From Amoebidium appalachense (taxonomy: Eukaryota > Ichthyosporea): a stretch of DNA of 64,000 bases. This document shows positions 14,217-38,160 of the stretch, in pieces. The stretch is from contig CAVNZM010000001.1 in assembly GCA_963693365.1 (NCBI GenBank), positions 15,500,001 to 15,564,000 on the forward strand, in the 5' to 3' direction. The translations under genes and the position numbers were made by a program. The notes under the pieces are model-generated. The model was not told the origin of the DNA, made no database searches, and saw nothing but the letters and a program-made list of their open reading frames with translations. The first letter of the stretch is position 1; each line of letters starts with the position of its first letter.

Positions 14217-14446
14217 AAGTTTAAGGTGCCTGTGATTGGCACACCGTTAAGCAGTGTGTTTCTGGAGAGAGACCCCATTTCGGGCCCTAGCCCCTAGGCA
14301 AGCACCCACCCACGTGCACCTCGAAACACCTTGCTGCGCATTGCAAGCACACAACTAGAAACCAAAAATAGCCACCCGGTAGTAACAGTGGAAAGAAATC
14401 GTTCAAAACACCATTGAATATTGTAGGACAACAACCGCTGAGGGCC

Positions 14447-14481
<35 letters not shown>

Positions 14482-15221
14482 AAAAAAAAGAAAAAAGAAA
14501 TAGAAATAGAAAGAAAAAAAAGCAAAAGGAAAAAGAAAAAGGTAAGCTACAAAGAAAGGGAAAGAATGTTTTCATCACACGAATCGACCCAAAATGACAT
14601 CCAATCACACAAATCGCATGTTATAACGGTATAGACGAATTCGAATTCACAATTAACACAACATCAATTTGTAATTGAATGATCATCATATATAGTCTGA
14701 GACGTGGACCCAGCAGCCCGTGCCACAACCTCGTTATATCACGTACACACATCATGCGTATGAGGTCACATGGGATACAACGTGCATCCGAACATGCTAG
14801 CGCTAGACCCAACTGTTCACCACCACACAATGTCAAGTTATAAAACCCCTCGGAGCCCAGGTGAATTACAGTACTAATATACATCGGCCCGCGGGCCACG
14901 TGCACTGCACTGGTAATAGAAGCTAATGGAGGGGTAGTGGGGATTGCAAGGGTTTGGTGACGTGTAGCTAAAGATTCGGATTAGTGCATGGAGCTGGGCC
15001 TCCTGTGGTGGAATTATGTTGGGGGAGACGGAGGGAGCCTCGAGTAAACGAGTTGGGCTTTAGCTAGCGTTAGGTGGTGGTATATGTACGTGCTAATTAG
15101 CAAGACTTGTACAAACGTCACGACTTGTGCACACCGTGGGGAGCTCTAGGGGGTGGGGGTGGGGGGTGCCAAGGAATGGTGGGGGGATGGCCCGGGGATG
15201 GTTTGTGTGTGTGTGTTGTTT

Positions 15222-15269
<48 letters not shown>

Positions 15270-15355
15270 GGGGGGGGGGGGGGGGGGGGGGGGGGACGGG
15301 GGGGAGGGGGGGGAATTCTAAAGGGGAGGGAGGGGGGGCTGCTTTCAAATGATAG

Positions 15356-15581
15356 GCTAGGTGAAGCTAGTGGGCAGGTGGCGCAGGAGCAAGCTTCGCA
15401 AGGCGAAGGCGGACAGCCACGTGCATATTACAGTGGCAGCCATCATATATCCCACATGTACCTAAAGTTACATGCGTACGGTCATGACGGACATCTGGAC
15501 ACGGACGTGTCTGGCGGCCAACTGAAAGGAATCCTGGAGACAGTCACGAGTTATATGCCGACATCTTCGCAAACACAGTAA
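15356..15581 (+). CDS. Candidate terminal exon on the + strand
   Basis: After the acceptor ...AAATGATAG a frame of 75 codons runs to a TAA at 15579-15581 (acceptor phase 2). It begins LGEASGQVAQEQASQGEG and ends VTSYMPTSSQTQ. Composition is normal (Gln/Ser/Gly then His/Tyr/Leu), and the stretch is free of simple repeats. The preceding exon is not identified; the nearest + strand gene starts at 11571. Function unknown. Confidence 0.38.
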
Positions 15582-16289
15582 CCACGCACACGCAGGTACC
15601 GGTGGCTTGGGGCCACTGACAAGGTTAAATATATATGATGATGGCTTTCAGAGATGGGAGGGGCTGGCCATGCATGGGAATTTTACTCAAAAAGCAAAAA
15701 AAACTTTAGGAACTTTGTACTGAGCTAGGGCAAATTTATTGTCATCAAAAAATTTGGGTAGAAATGGTTAAGGGTTGCATTTCTTTTCTTTACACTTACA
15801 ATTTCCCTTGTCTAAAGGGAATGCAAGGTTGAAGTTAAGGTTTGACTCAGACTTGGGGCCAGAATTGTCCAATGTACAAGTCAATCAGAGCGCGACTGTT
15901 GTATTAATTTAGGACAAAATGCTATATGATTGGGCGATATCAGCACAGACCAAGTGTGTATGTAGGAAAGAACCACAGGTACAACCATATACCAAAAATG
16001 AGTAAATCCAATACCATAAATAGGTGAATGAGATTCCAAATATGGGCGATATGATAAATGAAAGGCTATGGCTGTAGGTAGGGCCTTCCCAGCCACCATC
16101 TATGTCACATTTGCCTAATACCATAAACCCCATAACCCCCCCCCCCCCCCCCCCACCACCCACTTCGCAAAGACCAGCCGGGCTGCAGAGGGGCAAGTCA
16201 TATTCAAAAATAGTTGACCTGCAACTAGTTGTTCAACCCCCCCCCCCCCCCCCTCTCTTTGCGTGTGTGTTCAAAGGACGCCTGTCCCC

Positions 16290-17565
16290 TCACGCCAGCA
16301 GGGACCATTTTCGTCGCGGCTTTGCAATCTGACTTGTTGCTGATGGATCTGCGATTTTTGCGTAAAGCTCGAGCGAATCAAGATCGACCAATATTTCGTC
16401 CCCGTGGGCCATTCTCATCTGCGCTGCCTGCGCCTCCAATTCTGCCTTAAGGCACAGTTCCCCCAAGAGCACGTCGGTCTGACGGGCCAACCGAAGGTTA
16501 AGGGCGGCAACCTTTGCTTCCAAATCCGCGACTGTTTTGGTAATGGGAGGGATGTTGGGTTAGTGGGATTGTTCGGTGTGGGAAAAGGCATTGTGTGTGT
16601 GTGCGCGCGCACGTGTGTGTGTATGTGTGTGCACGCACATGTTTGTGTGAGCATACCGTTCGTGTGTGCCCACTAACACGTAAGAGCAACCTTCCCACAA
16701 ACGGTTAAGCACACTTTCCATACATGGGCAATCCGTTAGAACCGGTTTGGATCTAAACCAATAATAATAATACCCCGACAAAAAAACCCTCTCGGTAAAC
16801 ATCGGGGCATCCTTCGGACCGACACCAAAAGATAGTCGAGAGGAGAGCTGGCCGAGAGGAGAGCTGGCTTTAACGGTTCTTATGTCCTTTTGGTCCTTCA
16901 AGTCCCCCCCCCCCTCCAGGTCTCACTCCATCCGGCATCTCGTCTTAGACCCAGACTTGGGGGACAATGTTACGCCCAAAAGCGAGCAAACTTCAGAGGA
17001 ATGGGGGTCAGGGGATTGTTGCGGAAGCATTCGAAAAACAACGGGGGCTTCAATAAATACTACATGCACGCTAAAAGACCATACGGGGTTAAGGTTGGTT
17101 TTCTTTCTCCTTCTCTCTTTCTTTTTTTTTCTTTCTTTTTTTTTTTTTTTTTTGGGGGGGGGGGGGTCCAATACCCGAGAGTGCATGCAGGGTTGCCATT
17201 TCATTCTGCGCCATCTCCTCGTCCAGCCTCTCCGCCTCCTCTGCAATCACATCCTCGCTGATCCGCCTTACCGGAGTATAACCCACTGAACTTTCAGAAA
17301 CTTCAGTTTTCCCCACCGGTGTCCCCTCCGAATCGACCGTCTCAACTTTCTCAGAAATGGGGGTTTTTGAGGAAGAGACTGCGTCGTGCGATAGCGCACG
17401 GGTTCTATGGGGGGATTCAATGAGAATTTCTTCGTTTAGGGGGACATCTGTTGTGGCCAGGCCGGCATAGGCCCGCAGGGGGAGGGAGAGGGTCTTGCGG
17501 AATGCAGTGAGACGCGCCGTTGGCTGCTCTGCTGCAAAGGGTAGGGAGAGGGTGGAGTTAGAGCT

Positions 17566-17602
<37 letters not shown>

Positions 17603-19545
17603 GGTCGTGTGCCTGCATGTACGGATGTCCTTGTCGATACACAAGCGTTATCATGAGTTCTGTAACAGGCATCTGACTGTGTCTCTCGTGCACATTCCCT
17701 ACAGCCGTGTGCGGCGCAGCCTGTCACACACAGTTCTATTCACAGCGTACACCATTGTCACTAGGCCCACACGTTCCGCACAACCACACACACACGCACA
17801 CACACACACATCCACCCACACCCACAGCTTCTGATACACACGCACGGGCACGCACATACACACACACGTACGCACACACACAAGCACCCACCTACATACA
17901 ACACATTATTGCGCCGGAATGTGTGCTCGTTTGTAAGCTTGCTGGTCATGTGGATATCAGACCATGCACGCAAACAGACAACCTGCATGTGTGAAAGTTG
18001 CGCGTGTGTGTGCAAGCACTATAATGTCCAGATGCGAGCGAGAGCGGGCGTGCATCCACTCGCCGTGCGTGTACACATGCACACACATTTTGCGTCTACT
18101 GACGCAACACAACTGTGTGATGTGTGCGGTGATTCCAAGGTGCATGCAGGTGCACATTGGTGCATGACTGTGCCTATGTGGGCACATGACAAAGTGTATC
18201 AGTGTAAAAGTGTATTAGTTGTGTGTGTGTGTGTGTGTGTGACTACCTGTGGGTTCTGCCTTTGCCTCAGCTGCGAGGGCTGCATCGACCATGAGTCTTG
18301 TCTTTGCACGCAAACGCACTTTGGAGTTGCGGCGTCTGATCTGAGGTCCCGTGTGCTCTGCACGTGCACAATGCGCCAAATATGGTAAGCGGGGGGTGCC
18401 TAGTCGTGTTTCAGTCTACCTCCTCTGTTTATTCCTTATCTCCGTCCTTCTCCCCCCCCCCCCCCCCCCCTTCACGTGACTGAATTTCGCACCGCCACAT
18501 ATCGTTCGAAAATGTTTCTTCTTTAGAAGAAAGTAGTGGTGAAACAGTAGGAACAACTTCAAAAGCTCTTTGTTACATTCTTAGTAAATAAATGACCCCC
18601 CCCCCCCTCCCTTAGTAACAGGAGAACCATCGTATTGCGAAGACAAGGTCAATTTACGCAACACAGCGAACATGCAACCAAGCACGCGCACATGCACACA
18701 CACACACACACACACACGGGGGTTGCGGGCACTTACCACTACAACTGCTGTCGGCGATACTTTGACTGTCGAGACTGCAGGAGGAGAAAGGCAATTAGTA
18801 ACAGAGAGCACAAGCGTGAATAACTCAGTGGACAAATCAACAGAGACTAAGGCAAGGAGAAAAAGCGTGCACGGTAAAAAGTGCAAATGTAACTAACCTA
18901 TACTGGTGCACCCCCGAGGGGTCGTGATAAATTCAGCAGGGTGCTTGCACGCAAAGATTACTTGTACGCAAGCGCACGGGTAAGGACAGGCACGTTCACT
19001 CAAAAGAACGTGCAGTGGCGCGGGCTTATATGCGTAAGGGTACGTGTGGATCACATTTACACACACTCACACACAGGCACACGCCAAATGGGATGACACG
19101 AGTTAGCAAAACTTGTGCACTTAGTAGATACAGATACAGACACATACAAACACACACACGTGGCACACACACACACACACACACACACATGCAGGCACAC
19201 GGGACGGGAACAGAGACTTAACCACCCACATCAAAAATACACTCCACACAACTTAGTCTTACAAATTTTCGCGTTCAGTTTAGTGCATGTTCTATACAAG
19301 GCCAGCAAGACAGCCAGAAATACAGAAAAACCAAAGAAAGAAAAAAACACAGGAATTAAAAAAAAAGAAAAGAAGAAGAAAACATGAACACGCACACACC
19401 TTGAGTTTTCACTGGACAGGCACTCGTTGTCGTCTTCTCTGTCCCGGCCCATCTGGTAGTGGCTCTGGGGGAGGGTGGGCTGCACATCTGCGTGTGGGGT
19501 ACCACACGGACACTCCATCGCACTATGTTGGAGTACGGCCGCCAT
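16290..19545 (-). CDS. Four-exon gene, 260-aa protein with C-terminal coiled coil
   Basis: Minus-strand exons are 19545-19400, 18774-18737, 17531-17175 and 16531-16290. The phases at the junctions (2,1,1) match exactly and every border is GT..AG, including a GTAAGT donor after exon 2. The ATG at 19545 begins MAAVLQHSAMECPCG. The first 60 residues are Ser/acid-rich, and the third exon contains a Ser/Thr/Glu-rich region. From about residue 158 a long heptad-like helix starts (ISEDVIAEEAERLDEEMAQ) and continues across the last junction (ADLEAKVAALNLRLARQ). The C-terminus is basic (KPRRKWSLLA). It is probably a structural or scaffold coiled-coil protein, of no recognised family. Introns hold GT/CA repeats and possible + strand exons. 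Confidence 0.7.
18031..18823 (+). CDS. Possible Cys/His-rich (C1/DC1-like) zinc-binding gene inside a minus-strand intron
   Basis: Exons 18031-18201, 18271-18383 and about 18615-18823 join in phase (2,2) with canonical borders, including donor GTAAGC after 18383 and a pyrimidine-rich acceptor at 18614. The product reads LCDVCGDSKVHAG, then VYHCEGCIDHESCLC after the first junction. The spacing is C-x2-C-x11-C-x7-H-x4-H-C-x2-C-x2-H-x2-C, which resembles a C1/DC1-type treble clef. Against it: the DNA is rich in TGTG and TGCATG, so cysteines can arise by chance. The last exon also overlaps exon 2 of the better supported minus-strand gene. I regard it as a hypothesis. Confidence 0.22.
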
Positions 19546-21380
19546 GTTTGAACGTGTGTGTGTGTATGTTGTCTCGGTGCTGGGCTTGAGTCTAAGTGTG
19601 TGCGTAAACGTGTTTCTTGGTCCTAGACGGTTCAGATGAATTGATGAAAGAAAGTAACAGTTAGAGTGGATAGTAGAGCAAAAACCCTATCTTTGTGTTG
19701 GCAACACCTTTGGGCACCCAACGGTGGCAACCCCTAGCCAACGTTCGGTTGTCCAAGGAATCTTCCTTCTGATGTCGATGATATACTGACGACTAGGGTA
19801 TGCAAGCACTACAGCTCGCTAGCGACAGGTCTGTCGCGACAGGTTCGTCGAAGCCTGGTTGTTTGGTATTTTTTTCTTTCACGAGGCAAACAGAGAACTG
19901 AAATACAGAAAGACCAGAGGCTATGGGATCTTACATCTATCATGAGATTCCTTGCTATGTAAAGCTTGGCGGTGGTAGAAATACTGAAACTCCACTCTAC
20001 CAGCAACAGGGGAAAACTCTACAGGGGACAAATAACAGATAAAACAAGAAGCTTCTTTTCCTTTTTCTGTCACTGTGGCAAAGCCTGCTGAAATGCGTTC
20101 TGGTGTTAGCAAAAACAGGTAGAAGGGTGTAAAAGAGCATACAGTGAATCAAACGGCACAACACAGTAACATGCAAATGTAGCTGGAAATGATTAGTGTA
20201 TTGTGTCCTTTGATATATCTCTGAAGTAGTGTGTTTATCCAAATTCTCACAAGATCATCTACATAACGAGTCTACAAAATAATAGAACGTGTTTGTATAT
20301 AATAATGACTGTTTTGAAGTATAATTGTGACAATAGTATTCATGCAGCAGAGGCGAGCTCAGTTGTGTCTTGTTGTTAGGCTTGTGCATGACTGACTGGG
20401 GATTCACTTAGGGAACAAAATGCATAACCCTCGAGATATCCTACGGTATCATACGAAATATCCCACTATCCGGGCAAAATGATCGGGTATATGTAGATGA
20501 CCTCGAGCGCATCCCAATTTGCCCAAACATGTGACCATGGAGTGCATTTAACTTGACTCTCATAAATAAACATGATAATTTGTTCAAAGATTGTTTGGGA
20601 CAGTTGTATATATATGAATTTTTTTGTATTATAAAGAGTTTTCAATACATCTCCATGGTGTATACGCGGCCACTAGTATCGCAAAAGTGGTGAAGACTCC
20701 AGGGAGACTTTCTCTGGATCACAGGATTACTCTGTCTATTGGTGGAATCTTATTGACGAAAACCAATTTTAGGTCACTTCGGCATCTGATTGGCAGGAGT
20801 CCTGAGGGGCCGCAGGACGGAATGCGGCTATGTAAAAGGGAAAAGGGAAAACTTTGGCGACTTTATAAAGGAAGAATACACAGAAAAAACCAACGGATTT
20901 TGTAATGGCCTTCCGCCACAAAAATTACGACAATCGTGTTCTTTAGAGAAGCAGGCGCCTTCTTGATATGGGCATGTCCCAAGTAATTGCAGGGCCAAGC
21001 CAGCAGTATCGGAGTCTCTGATCCCCGGGCACAGGGCTCGAGTCCCGACAAACTCCTGGGAGGGGCTTGATGGTGGGCGGAAATCGTACACGACAATCAA
21101 ACTCAACTGTTTGAAAGTAAGTGAACATTACAAGAACTATTATTCTACAGTTATTTATTCATTTCAAGGAAATACTTTCGAGTTAGGAACTTTTTTTTGT
21201 AACTGTAACACTCACGTTTGCGCGGTAAAAGTCGACCACCAATTCAAAGACCCTGAACGGGCTTCCCTGAGAATTTTGGCCAAAAGGTTACAAACCCCAC
21301 GTACGTTTGGCAGTGGTATTACAATGCGCTGTGTGTAGAGCTGTATGTGTCATTTGGCTTCCTTCTGTGCTTCTGTCACA

Positions 21381-21446
21381 GGGAGATAAGGAGGCCTTGC
21401 AATAATGGCATACACAACAGTCACGCAGGTTGCCTCCTTATCTCCC
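21381..21446. repeat. Perfect 15-bp inverted repeat (hairpin)
   Basis: GGGAGATAAGGAGGC (21381-21395) and its exact reverse complement (21432-21446) flank a 36-nt loop. A third partial copy of the pyrimidine arm (CTCATCTCCCTG) follows at about 21458. No gene is recognised nearby. Confidence 0.75.
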
Positions 21447-21567
21447 TTGCCATGCTTCCTCATCTCCCTGTTTGCCCATAAGGAAACAACTTCAAGCATG
21501 GCCTAAGAAGAGAAGCCAGTTAATATTAACAAGGCCAAGGAAAGCCCCAAGCCCCTCACCGAAACAA

Positions 21568-21616
<49 letters not shown>

Positions 21617-21762
21617 GCACACGCACACGCACACGCACACGCACACGCACACGCACACGCACACACACACCACCACCACCACCACAAACACACACACAAA
21701 TTCACAAGTAGAAGTTCAAAGAAGAAAAACGAATGTGAAACTTTACATAGAAACACAAACAC

Positions 21763-21839
<77 letters not shown>

Positions 21840-21900
21840 CACACGCACACTCACGTCAGGCAGGCACACGCACACACACACGCACAAGCACGCACGCACG

Positions 21901-21932
<32 letters not shown>

Positions 21933-22244
21933 CACTAAACCCACATACACGCAGGGGTGCACACACACGCATACCCTCTCCCCCCCCCCCCCCCCCCCCG
22001 CCCCCTCCCTGCACGGACGGACGCACAAACACTTACACACACAGAGAAGAGAGGGAAAGAGAGAGCGAGCGAACGAGAGAAAGATAGAGAGAGAGACAGG
22101 GGATGGGAGGGAGGGAGGGAGAGAATGTGTGCCTGTGTGATTTTGGAACGGGGAGGGGGGGAGGGGGGAGAGAGAGAGGGAGAAAGAGAGAGAAAGGGAG
22201 TGAGGGAAAGAGAGAGGGGGCCCAAGGGAGAGAGAGAGGGAGGG

Positions 22245-22263
22245 AGAGAGGGAGGGAGGGAGG

Positions 22264-22352
<89 letters not shown>

Positions 22353-22600
22353 AGAGAAAATCAATCAATGTTAGGAAGAACACACAGAGAGAGGGGGGGG
22401 GGGGGAGAGAGAGAGAGAGGGAGAGGGAGAGGGAGGGAGGAAGAGAGCGAGCGAGATATGAGAGAGAGGGAGGGGAGTGGGGAGAGAGAGAGAGAGAGAG
22501 GGAGAGGGAGGTAGAGAAAGAGGGGGGGGGGAGAGAGAAAGAGGAGGGAGAGAGAGAGAGGGAGAGGGAGAGGGGGGAGAGAGAGAGAGAGAGAGAGAGA
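22245..22600. repeat. (GA)n purine tract
   Basis: A pure GA run of about 90 bp (22269-22348), then AGGG/GAGA mixtures to 22600, giving spurious Arg/Glu frames. No gene associated. Confidence 0.95.
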
Positions 22601-22601
22601 G

Positions 22602-22639
<38 letters not shown>

Positions 22640-24047
22640 AGATCGATAGTAAGGGCGGGAGCGATATTGGTTTACCCTTGTTGGCTGCTCTGCATAGGGA
22701 TTATTATGTATTGTTGCCGTAGATGCAGAGTACTTGTACAAGAAAAGTACCAAGCTCTCCAACTTTGATGTGATCCCTGATCACACCCACATATGACCAT
22801 GTATGCAATAATTTTCAGCTGGAACGTGAAATCAAAAAGACAGATAAAACATAACCCCACATCCCTCTAAAAAAAAAAAGTAGGAATTATGAATGTGGTC
22901 TCTTTGAACGACTTCAACTGTGGTCAGTGAATAAAACTGTTGCTGTAGTCTATGCGGCAGTGACGCAACCAGACTATTCAGATGAAGAAATTGAATTGCA
23001 CAGCGGTCGGTATAGAGTCTCGTTCTGCAGACTACAACAAAACAGCTGAACCGGATCACGGAGTACGGTATGACAAAACGAAAAATGCACGGTCTTTCAC
23101 CGTATATAATACTTTTACGAAGGCCATTTGAACTTAATCAATGTTCTTGCATATACTAATAGTTCAGAGCTTTTAGTGTATGCTTACACCTACCAACGTG
23201 TTGGCGTTTCGAGCACGGTTGTACTCAAGAAGTACCACATAAATCACTTGAGGACCTTATGTTCATCCCTTTTCCATGCAACCAACACTACCCTGTATAC
23301 TAAAGCTTGCTTTCACATAGTTCGCCCAATATTCTCACTACACCTGGCTCTAAGGTTTACTTACAAGCTGGTCAGCTCTCACTAGTTCACAAGGGAATTC
23401 TGAATCGAAACTGGCGGTTTAGAGTAGCAACTGCACTGTGGAAATACAGCTGAGGTTACTTACTATTCGTTGCGGACAGTGTGAGGGAGGTGGCCTATGG
23501 GGAAAGGAATACAGACGCCTGTGAGGTACCGCGTGTGTGTCAGCAAAATGTGCACGTGCTTGCACTCTATTTCAACCCCCCCCCCCCCCCCCCCCACTTT
23601 CTCCTGTCCCCCCCTCCTCCCCCCCCCCCCCCCACCCATCCTCCTCTCTCTTCTCCCATCCCTCCCTCACCCGAATTTTCCTCCCTCCCTCCCCCCCCCC
23701 CCCCCCCCCCCCCCCAAACCTTCATTCGTCTCCACCCTTCTCAATACCACACGCACTCCACCTGCTTACCCCTCAACCCTTCCTACATGCAACACTGTTT
23801 ATACACACGGCGTGCATATACAACCAAGTTTTGTGCCAGAGACAGGAACGCACACACACACGTATATATGATCACTTTCACGAGCACAGGCAGAGAGAGA
23901 GGGACGGAAGGGAAAGGGAGAGACTTTGGCAGACACACAACCACTGCGTACACGCACACACGCATGTAGGGACGGAAGGTAGAGGGAGAGACACTTGCAG
24001 ACACAACCTCTACGTGCACGCGCACATAATGCAAACACACACACACA

Positions 24048-24089
<42 letters not shown>

Positions 24090-24487
24090 CACATGCACAC
24101 ACACACGCACACTCATGACACACACGTGTTGATGCACTTATTACCTGCATACGGCAGGCACGGGCACTTGCAGTCATTAGTTGACATTATTCCAGGACAA
24201 ATCACTGTTTGGCTCCTGCACACACATACACCTACTCACACGTGCCGGGACAGGACATGCGTGTGGGTATGGCACACACACGCGCAATGCTCAGGCCACC
24301 CTATACGGAAATGTGATTAAGAACGAACACACACGATTACCAACACCCATCCACCCGCTCCCCTCCCCCCTCCCCCCTCCCCCCTCCCCTCCTCCCACCC
24401 CCTCTCCCCCCCCTCCCCTCCCCCCTCGTGAAAACACACACAACACACTGTCGTGCATGCGTCCCCCCCCCCCCCCGCCCCCGCGCC

Positions 24488-24679
<192 letters not shown>

Positions 24680-24683
24680 CACG

Positions 24684-25125
24684 ATGGAACAGCCCAAGCC
24701 CCGTGGGGGGGCTGAGGCATATTCGAAGGTTCACCTCGACAAGTTGCTAAAAGACAACAGAGAACTCAATCAGGTGACCAACCCCCCTCCCCCCCCCCCG
24801 CCCCCTTTCCCCCCCCCCCTCTCCCCTCCCCCCCCCCCCCCCCCCCTCCCCTGGACCCTCTCACCACCACCTCTCTCTTTGCCTGCTGTCGTCCCCCCCC
24901 CCCCCCCCCCCCCCCCCCGCCGCCCGCCCGCCCGCCCGCCGACCTGCCCGCCTCCTTCTCCCCTAACCCTCGATCGCTTTGTTTTTATGGGCAGTAGTGG
25001 TGGGGCCGGTGGAGGTGATGACTGGTTAATGACTTTAGGAATAGGCTTATATATTTTTCACTGCTTATCATCATTTTTTTTCTGTGTGTGCGTGTGTGCT
25101 GGTGGTGGTGATGGTGGTTGTGTGC

Positions 25126-25183
<58 letters not shown>

Positions 25184-25716
25184 GGGGGGGGGAGGGGGGG
25201 AAAGAGGGGGGGGGGGAGGGGGGGGGGAGGGGGGGAGGAAGGACAGGTGGGGGCAGGTGTAGAGAGGGAGGGAGGGGGAGGTTGTTTATAGGGAGAGGGA
25301 GCTGGTCGTTATGTGGTTAGGAAGGTTGAAGACGGTCTTTTGGATAGGTGGGTGTGGTGTAGTAGAGAAATGGGGGGAGGGTATGGGGGAGGGAATTTGG
25401 AAGGGGGAGAAGGGGGGAAGGGGGTGAGGGGGGAAGGTGGTGAGGGGGGAAGGGGTGCTGAGGGGGAGGGATCTAGCCGGGAGGAGGGGAGGAATGGATA
25501 TGAGATGGCTGGATATGGGGCAACACAGGTGAGGGGAAGGGAGAGGGCTGGGGAGGGGGGTAGATGGGGAGATGGGTAGCATGCGGAATCATGGCAAGGT
25601 GAACCACAGTCGTGTGTGTGTATGTGTGTGTACTTGCAAACGTGCGCCTGTCTGGAGGGAGAGTGGTGGTGATGGTGGTGGTGGGTGTGTCCTTTTTTTT
25701 TTTTTTTTTTTTTTTG

Positions 25717-25754
<38 letters not shown>

Positions 25755-25951
25755 GGAGGATGGAACGAGGTGGGGGGTGGGGAGAGGGGGGTTGGGATGC
25801 ATTGTATGTATGTGTGTGTGTGCATGGGTGTGTTTGTATGTGTGACCACGTAATCAAACTTTTGTGTTGGGCCCATTCACAGCGAATCGACAGTTTGCAG
25901 CGAGAAAACAAGCAGCTGAAAAAGAGCTACTTCGATCTGACCGTAAAGTAA
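24684..25951 (+). CDS. Two-exon 52-aa coiled-coil microprotein
   Basis: Exon 1 (24684-24773) starts at the ATG just after the giant (AC)n tract. Exon 2 is 25883-25951 and follows acceptor CCATTCACAG. Both sides are phase 0. The join continues one amphipathic helix: LDKLLKDNRELNQ in exon 1, then RIDSLQRENKQLKKSY in exon 2, ending in TAA. Leu/Ile spacing is heptad-like with many Lys/Glu/Asn, typical of a dimerising coiled coil. An alternative donor (GTAAAG) just before the stop could splice onward, so this might be the N-terminus of a longer protein. The WD40 gene starts 750 bp downstream, but I found no in-phase link to it. The CACAG before the ATG may be the acceptor of a 5' UTR intron. Confidence 0.5.
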
Positions 25952-25957
25952 TGCAAA

Positions 25958-25995
<38 letters not shown>

Positions 25996-26146
25996 AAACC
26001 CCACCCCACCGCCTCCCCCCTCTTGCCCGCCCTCGCTCCCTTTCCCTCCCTACCTTCTATTTCAACAACCATTAACCGTACTGTGCTGAAGTGATGAAAC
26101 CAGAGTAATAATGCTTGTTGCATAAATAGAGGTACATAACAGGCCA

Positions 26147-26483
26147 CACTATGGGGTGGAAACGGACGTATCCGCCGGTGGCGACATGGGCACCGCCGCC
26201 CCGGACCAATCTTTCCTGCTGTCTGATTGGTTGGCTTGATTGAACTGAGCCACTGCGCCAAATTCCAAAATCATTGCAAAGCGGTAAAAGTGTATGAAAA
26301 TGTTATAGTTATTATAAATATATATCATGAAATATGAATATAGAACAAATATATATGAATATAAATATGATTATCATAAAAATATACAAACATACATATA
26401 ATTTTATGCCAGTTACAGGCAGCGCCACGGCTGCTATGGTGCGCCGTGGCGCCACCGGCGGATACGTCCTCCACCCCATAGTG
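26147..26483. mobile_element. Foldback/MITE-like element between the coiled-coil and WD40 genes
   Basis: The arm CACTATGGGGTGGA..GGACGTATCCGCCGGTGGCG (26147-26183) recurs inverted at 26450-26483 with a 3-nt indel. The 266-bp interior is largely AT-rich (26280-26410). Arms and interior differ sharply in composition. The arms lie close to the start of the WD40 gene (26701). No clear target duplication was seen. Confidence 0.6.
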
Positions 26484-26700
26484 AGAAGTAACAATACGAG
26501 GATGGTGAAATAAGTATAGTAGTGAGAGAGGTACATAATGGCGGTGTTGACAGTATATACGATAATCTTATAATGAACATTGCTGATTGTAATAGATAAC
26601 GACATGGTAACGCTAATAGCAATTCAGCAATACATACATGAATGATTAACGGCGCTTGACAACAAAAATAAGATAAATTATTATAAATAATTAACGATAA

Positions 26701-37533
<10,833 letters not shown>

Positions 37534-38059
37534 ATGGACCTGGCCGACCTACCCGCCCCTTTTGCGTGAGTTTTTGCAAATGGTGGTAAATTTATATGAT
37601 GCAGGCACATATATGCACTGCATGCACAACACGCACACATGTACAGGCGCACAACTTGGCAGATCTACTAGCCGTGCAGCCAATATCACAAACATACAAA
37701 CATGTAAACGTATCATGTATACCCGTGCACGTTCTAAATAGCTCATGGCACCAGGAACGGTAGCTCTCTTGAGAAAATTTGCACACCGTGTGACACACGT
37801 GTACACACATACACAAGATCGTATCACACGTGGAGCATGCACCGTAGCACACGAGGACGTGAAACGTGGCAGAGGCCTTTCACTCGGCCATACAGTGTTA
37901 CCCTGTGACGATTGTATGATCATGATGTGAGGCACACAGGCGTCTGCAGCACATCCTCTACCCCAGGGCCAGAATTCGAAGGACGTCTGTACAGCTCTAG
38001 AGAAACGTTTGCCAGGGCTAATTAATATTGGAGGGAGAACACCGACACCTGACTATAGT

Positions 38060-38095
<36 letters not shown>

Positions 38096-38126
38096 AAGGG
38101 GGAGGGGCCGGGAAAGCACATGTTAT

Positions 38127-38160
<34 letters not shown>

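Noticed and set aside
14220-14297. Short frame FKVPVIGTPLSSVFLERD ending in TAG
   Set aside because: Protein-like and possibly a terminal exon, but the acceptor is preceded only by a G-tract and no upstream exon matches its phase.
18581-18886. Minus-strand frame with a hydrophobic signal-peptide-like start (MHFLPCTLFLLAL)
   Set aside because: The hydrophobic part is better explained as the pyrimidine tract before the acceptor of exon 2 of the minus-strand coiled-coil gene, which joins its neighbours in phase.
20985-21065. tRNA-like T-arm GGCTCGAGTCCCG
   Set aside because: No acceptor stem, D-arm or anticodon arm could be folded around it. It may be a decayed SINE fragment.
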